From NCBI GenBank assembly GCA_050944855.1, contig JBMNRU010000012.1, forward strand, positions 1 to 64,000: a stretch of 64,000 nucleotides of DNA, written 5' to 3'. Position numbers and translations under genes: made by a program. Numbering within the stretch: the stretch's first letter is position 1; every line of letters begins with the position of its first letter. The notes beneath the pieces were generated by a model that ran no database searches, was not told the DNA's origin, and saw nothing but the letters and a program-made list of their open reading frames with translations. The DNA comes from Lactonifactor sp050944855 (lineage in GTDB: Bacteria; Bacillota; Clostridia; Lachnospirales; Lachnospiraceae). Shown in pieces: positions 62,712 to 64,000 of the stretch.

Positions 62712-63161
62712 TTATTCCTTATCTTTATGCTTCCTGTATTTTTTTGGTGTGAATTTTTCACGAGCATTTTTCTTGGAATCCATATAAACTACCATGACTG
62801 CTTGGAAAAATACATCTTTTGCTTCTTCATCCAAATCACCACCGGCAAATAGAGAATTTACTCGTCCTAAAACATCCTGTGCTTCTTTGGCACCTTTAGA
62901 GCCAAACTTTTCCCTTGCTTCCATAATGAAAATATCGTTATCTATTTGGCTTTGCGTATCAGTTTCATCTTCATCAAGCAAATAGGATACAGATATGTGC
63001 AGAGCCTCTGCAAGTTTTCTAATATTGTTCTTTCTAGGGAGGGTTCCCAGCTGTTCGTATGTGTAAAGAGATCTTTCGGAAATACCAGTTAGCTGGGCAA
63101 GCTCCGTCTGAGATAAGTTCATAGCTAAACGAGCTTCTTTTATTTTTTCACCAAAAGTCAT
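62712..63161 (-). CDS. XRE-family repressor of the ICE
   Basis: The 149-residue product begins with a Cro/C1 HTH (about 1-60, with S-Q-T-E-L-A-Q-L-T-G-I and L-Y-T-Y-E-Q). The C-terminal part is helical and could be the ImmA cleavage domain. AAAGGACGG precedes the ATG. It probably binds the repeated operator sites at 63195-63335 and represses the rightward promoter. Confidence 0.85.
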   Translation of the reverse strand: MTFGEKIKEARLAMNLSQTELAQLTGISERSLYTYEQLGTLPRKNNIRKLAEALHISVSYLLDEDETDTQSQIDNDIFIMEAREKFGSKGAKEAQDVLGRVNSLFAGGDLDEEAKDVFFQAVMVVYMDSKKNAREKFTPKKYRKHKDKE

Positions 63162-63194
63162 AATCGTTCCGTCCTTTCTAAAAAATATTTTTGT

Positions 63195-63335
63195 AACTTC
63201 CGATTAGTTATTGACAAACTTCTGAAAATAGATATAATTAGTATTGAAACAGAAGTTTAACTTCGATTACATTATATATCGGAAGTTTAAAGATGTCAAG
63301 AACTTCCGAATACAAACTTCTGATTTGTTCCGAAC
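63195..63335. promoter_or_regulatory. Repressor operator array with two face-to-face promoters
   Basis: Rightward promoter: TTGACA 63211-63216 and TATAAT 63233-63238 (16-bp spacer). Leftward promoter on the minus strand: TTGACA at 63299-63294 and TATAAT at 63276-63271 (17-bp spacer). AACTTC(C/T)GA-type half-sites or their inverse lie at about 63195, 63217, 63251, 63261, 63280, 63301 and 63314. Each promoter reads through the other, an arrangement suited to a switch controlled by the XRE repressor. Confidence 0.8.
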
Positions 63336-63456
63336 ATGAAAATAAACTTATCTAAAAAATCAATTTGCCTGTTTACAGTATTTGTTTCCCTTTAGCTGAA
63401 TACAGGCTTAGAAAGGAATTTAAAATTATGTGATTGACATCTGAAAGGAGTCTCTT

Positions 63457-64000
63457 ATGAGTAGAAACAATACACAGGCATTAAACAGTATTCGTATGCT
63501 GTGCAGAATGCAGCAGGTAGATGAGAAAGTTCTATATGAACGTTCTAAACTGATTTTATCAATTTATAGAGATGTCTGCTGGTCAACAGTTGGTCGTGCA
63601 GACGAGGTACACGAAGATTTGATTTGTTACTGCGGTTCTAATTTGGATAATGCTTTAATTTATTTGGAAACCTTTGCTCCGGATGAAGCAAGAGAGCGTT
63701 TTGAAGAACGCATTCGCAGTTTGTTTGAAACCAAGTGGTTGATCGAGCTGGTGGAGAGTACCATGCTTCGAGTAAGGGAATATCCATGCAGAGGAGATTT
63801 GTACTGTGAGATTTTATCGAAGTGTTACCTTACTCGTTTCAAATATAGAGAATCTGAATTGCTGGAAATTTTGGATATGGAACGCAGTAGCTTTTATGAC
63901 CGTAAAAAAGAAGCCATTATGTTATTTGGCTTATCTCTTTGGGGAAGTAGCTTGCCAAAATTGAAAAGTTTCCTCATTGATATGAAGGAAGAATGTGATG
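63457..64000 (+). CDS. Sigma-like/ArpU-type ICE regulator, runs off the window
   Basis: At least 181 residues are encoded, open to the window end. The C-terminal visible part (E-S-E-L-L-E-I-L-D-M-E-R-S-S-F-Y-D-R-K-K-E-A) resembles the sigma region-4/ArpU helix-turn-helix typical of ICE and phage regulators. GAAAGGAG precedes the ATG. It is transcribed from the rightward promoter and may activate excision or transfer genes beyond the window. The assignment is moderate. Confidence 0.55.
   Translation, partial: MSRNNTQALNSIRMLCRMQQVDEKVLYERSKLILSIYRDVCWSTVGRADEVHEDLICYCGSNLDNALIYLETFAPDEARERFEERIRSLFETKWLIELVESTMLRVREYPCRGDLYCEILSKCYLTRFKYRESELLEILDMERSSFYDRKKEAIMLFGLSLWGSSLPKLKSFLIDMKEECD

Larger units (their letters stand above)
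19698..64000 (+). mobile_element. Tn1549-type integrative conjugative element, left end to beyond the window
   Basis: From the break in hsdM onward the gene order is that of Tn1549-like elements: repA, parA, parB, pcfB, virD4, maff2, trbL, prgI, virB4, NlpC/P60, DUF4315, DUF4366, topB, methylase-helicase, mobC, relaxase. It carries two cargo blocks (33.7-35.6 and 49.5-62.0 kb) and ends in view with its regulatory module. Integration and excision genes are not in the window. An hsdM target is compatible with a serine-type integrase, but this is not shown. Confidence 0.85.

Noticed and set aside
1..64000. CRISPR arrays, rRNA or tRNA genes
   Set aside because: No regular spaced repeats with unique spacers and no cloverleaf or rRNA-like stretch were seen on reading.

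Overview
The window reads as chromosome of a gut-type Firmicute (class Clostridia). The basis is AGGAGG-type ribosome binding sites, several TTG starts, Tn1549-type conjugation genes, and rRNA-methyltransferase-like 3' tails typical of that class. It is almost wholly accessory DNA: two or three stacked mobile elements plus defence gene cassettes. No rRNA, tRNA or CRISPR array was seen. GC content looks higher in roughly 1-9.7 kb and in hsdRM than in the AT-rich 19.7-64 kb element; this was judged by eye, not computed.

Region 1 (1-9.7 kb) is an integrative mobilizable element (element B), abutting on its left the recombinase 3' end of another element. It carries an iteron-type origin, a Rep with HUH nuclease and SF3 helicase domains, a MOBV-type relaxase, an EcoRI-like adenine methyltransferase paired with a DUF262-HNH protein, and a large serine recombinase. 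Both recombinase reading frames end in the C-terminal tail of an RlmD/RumA-like RNA methyltransferase. This suggests integration inside the V-E-T-V-V-L-L codons of that gene.

Region 2 (9.7-14.3 kb) holds a DUF6061-like gene and an XRE / zinc-ribbon membrane protein / SPFH-GYF / small membrane protein cassette. Beyond it lies about 800 bp of debris with an orphan pMV158-like oriT, long palindromes and a DUF6061 remnant.

Region 3 (14.3-19.7 kb) is a type I restriction locus: a frameshifted XRE gene, hsdR, an unknown 361-codon gene, and hsdM. The hsdM gene is cut inside its catalytic N-P-P-F motif by a large ICE.

Region 4 (19.7 kb to beyond the window end) is a Tn1549-type ICE. It encodes RepA/ParA/ParB, PcfB, VirD4, Maff2, TrbL, PrgI, VirB4, an NlpC/P60 hydrolase, TopB, a 2486-residue methylase-helicase, MobC and a MOBP relaxase. 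Two cargo blocks interrupt the backbone. The first is a three-gene cassette of unknown function with its own palindromic promoter (33.7-35.6 kb). The second is a 12.5 kb defence island (49.5-62.0 kb) holding an XRE gene, an SNF2 helicase / type III Mod / Res cluster, and a complete QatABCD system. The element's control module follows: an ImmA/IrrE protease and XRE repressor on the minus strand, face-to-face promoters set among repeated operator half-sites, and a sigma-like gene running off the window. The ICE integrase is not visible.

Taken together, the ICE has inactivated the resident type I methyltransferase and imported at least two other anti-phage systems.
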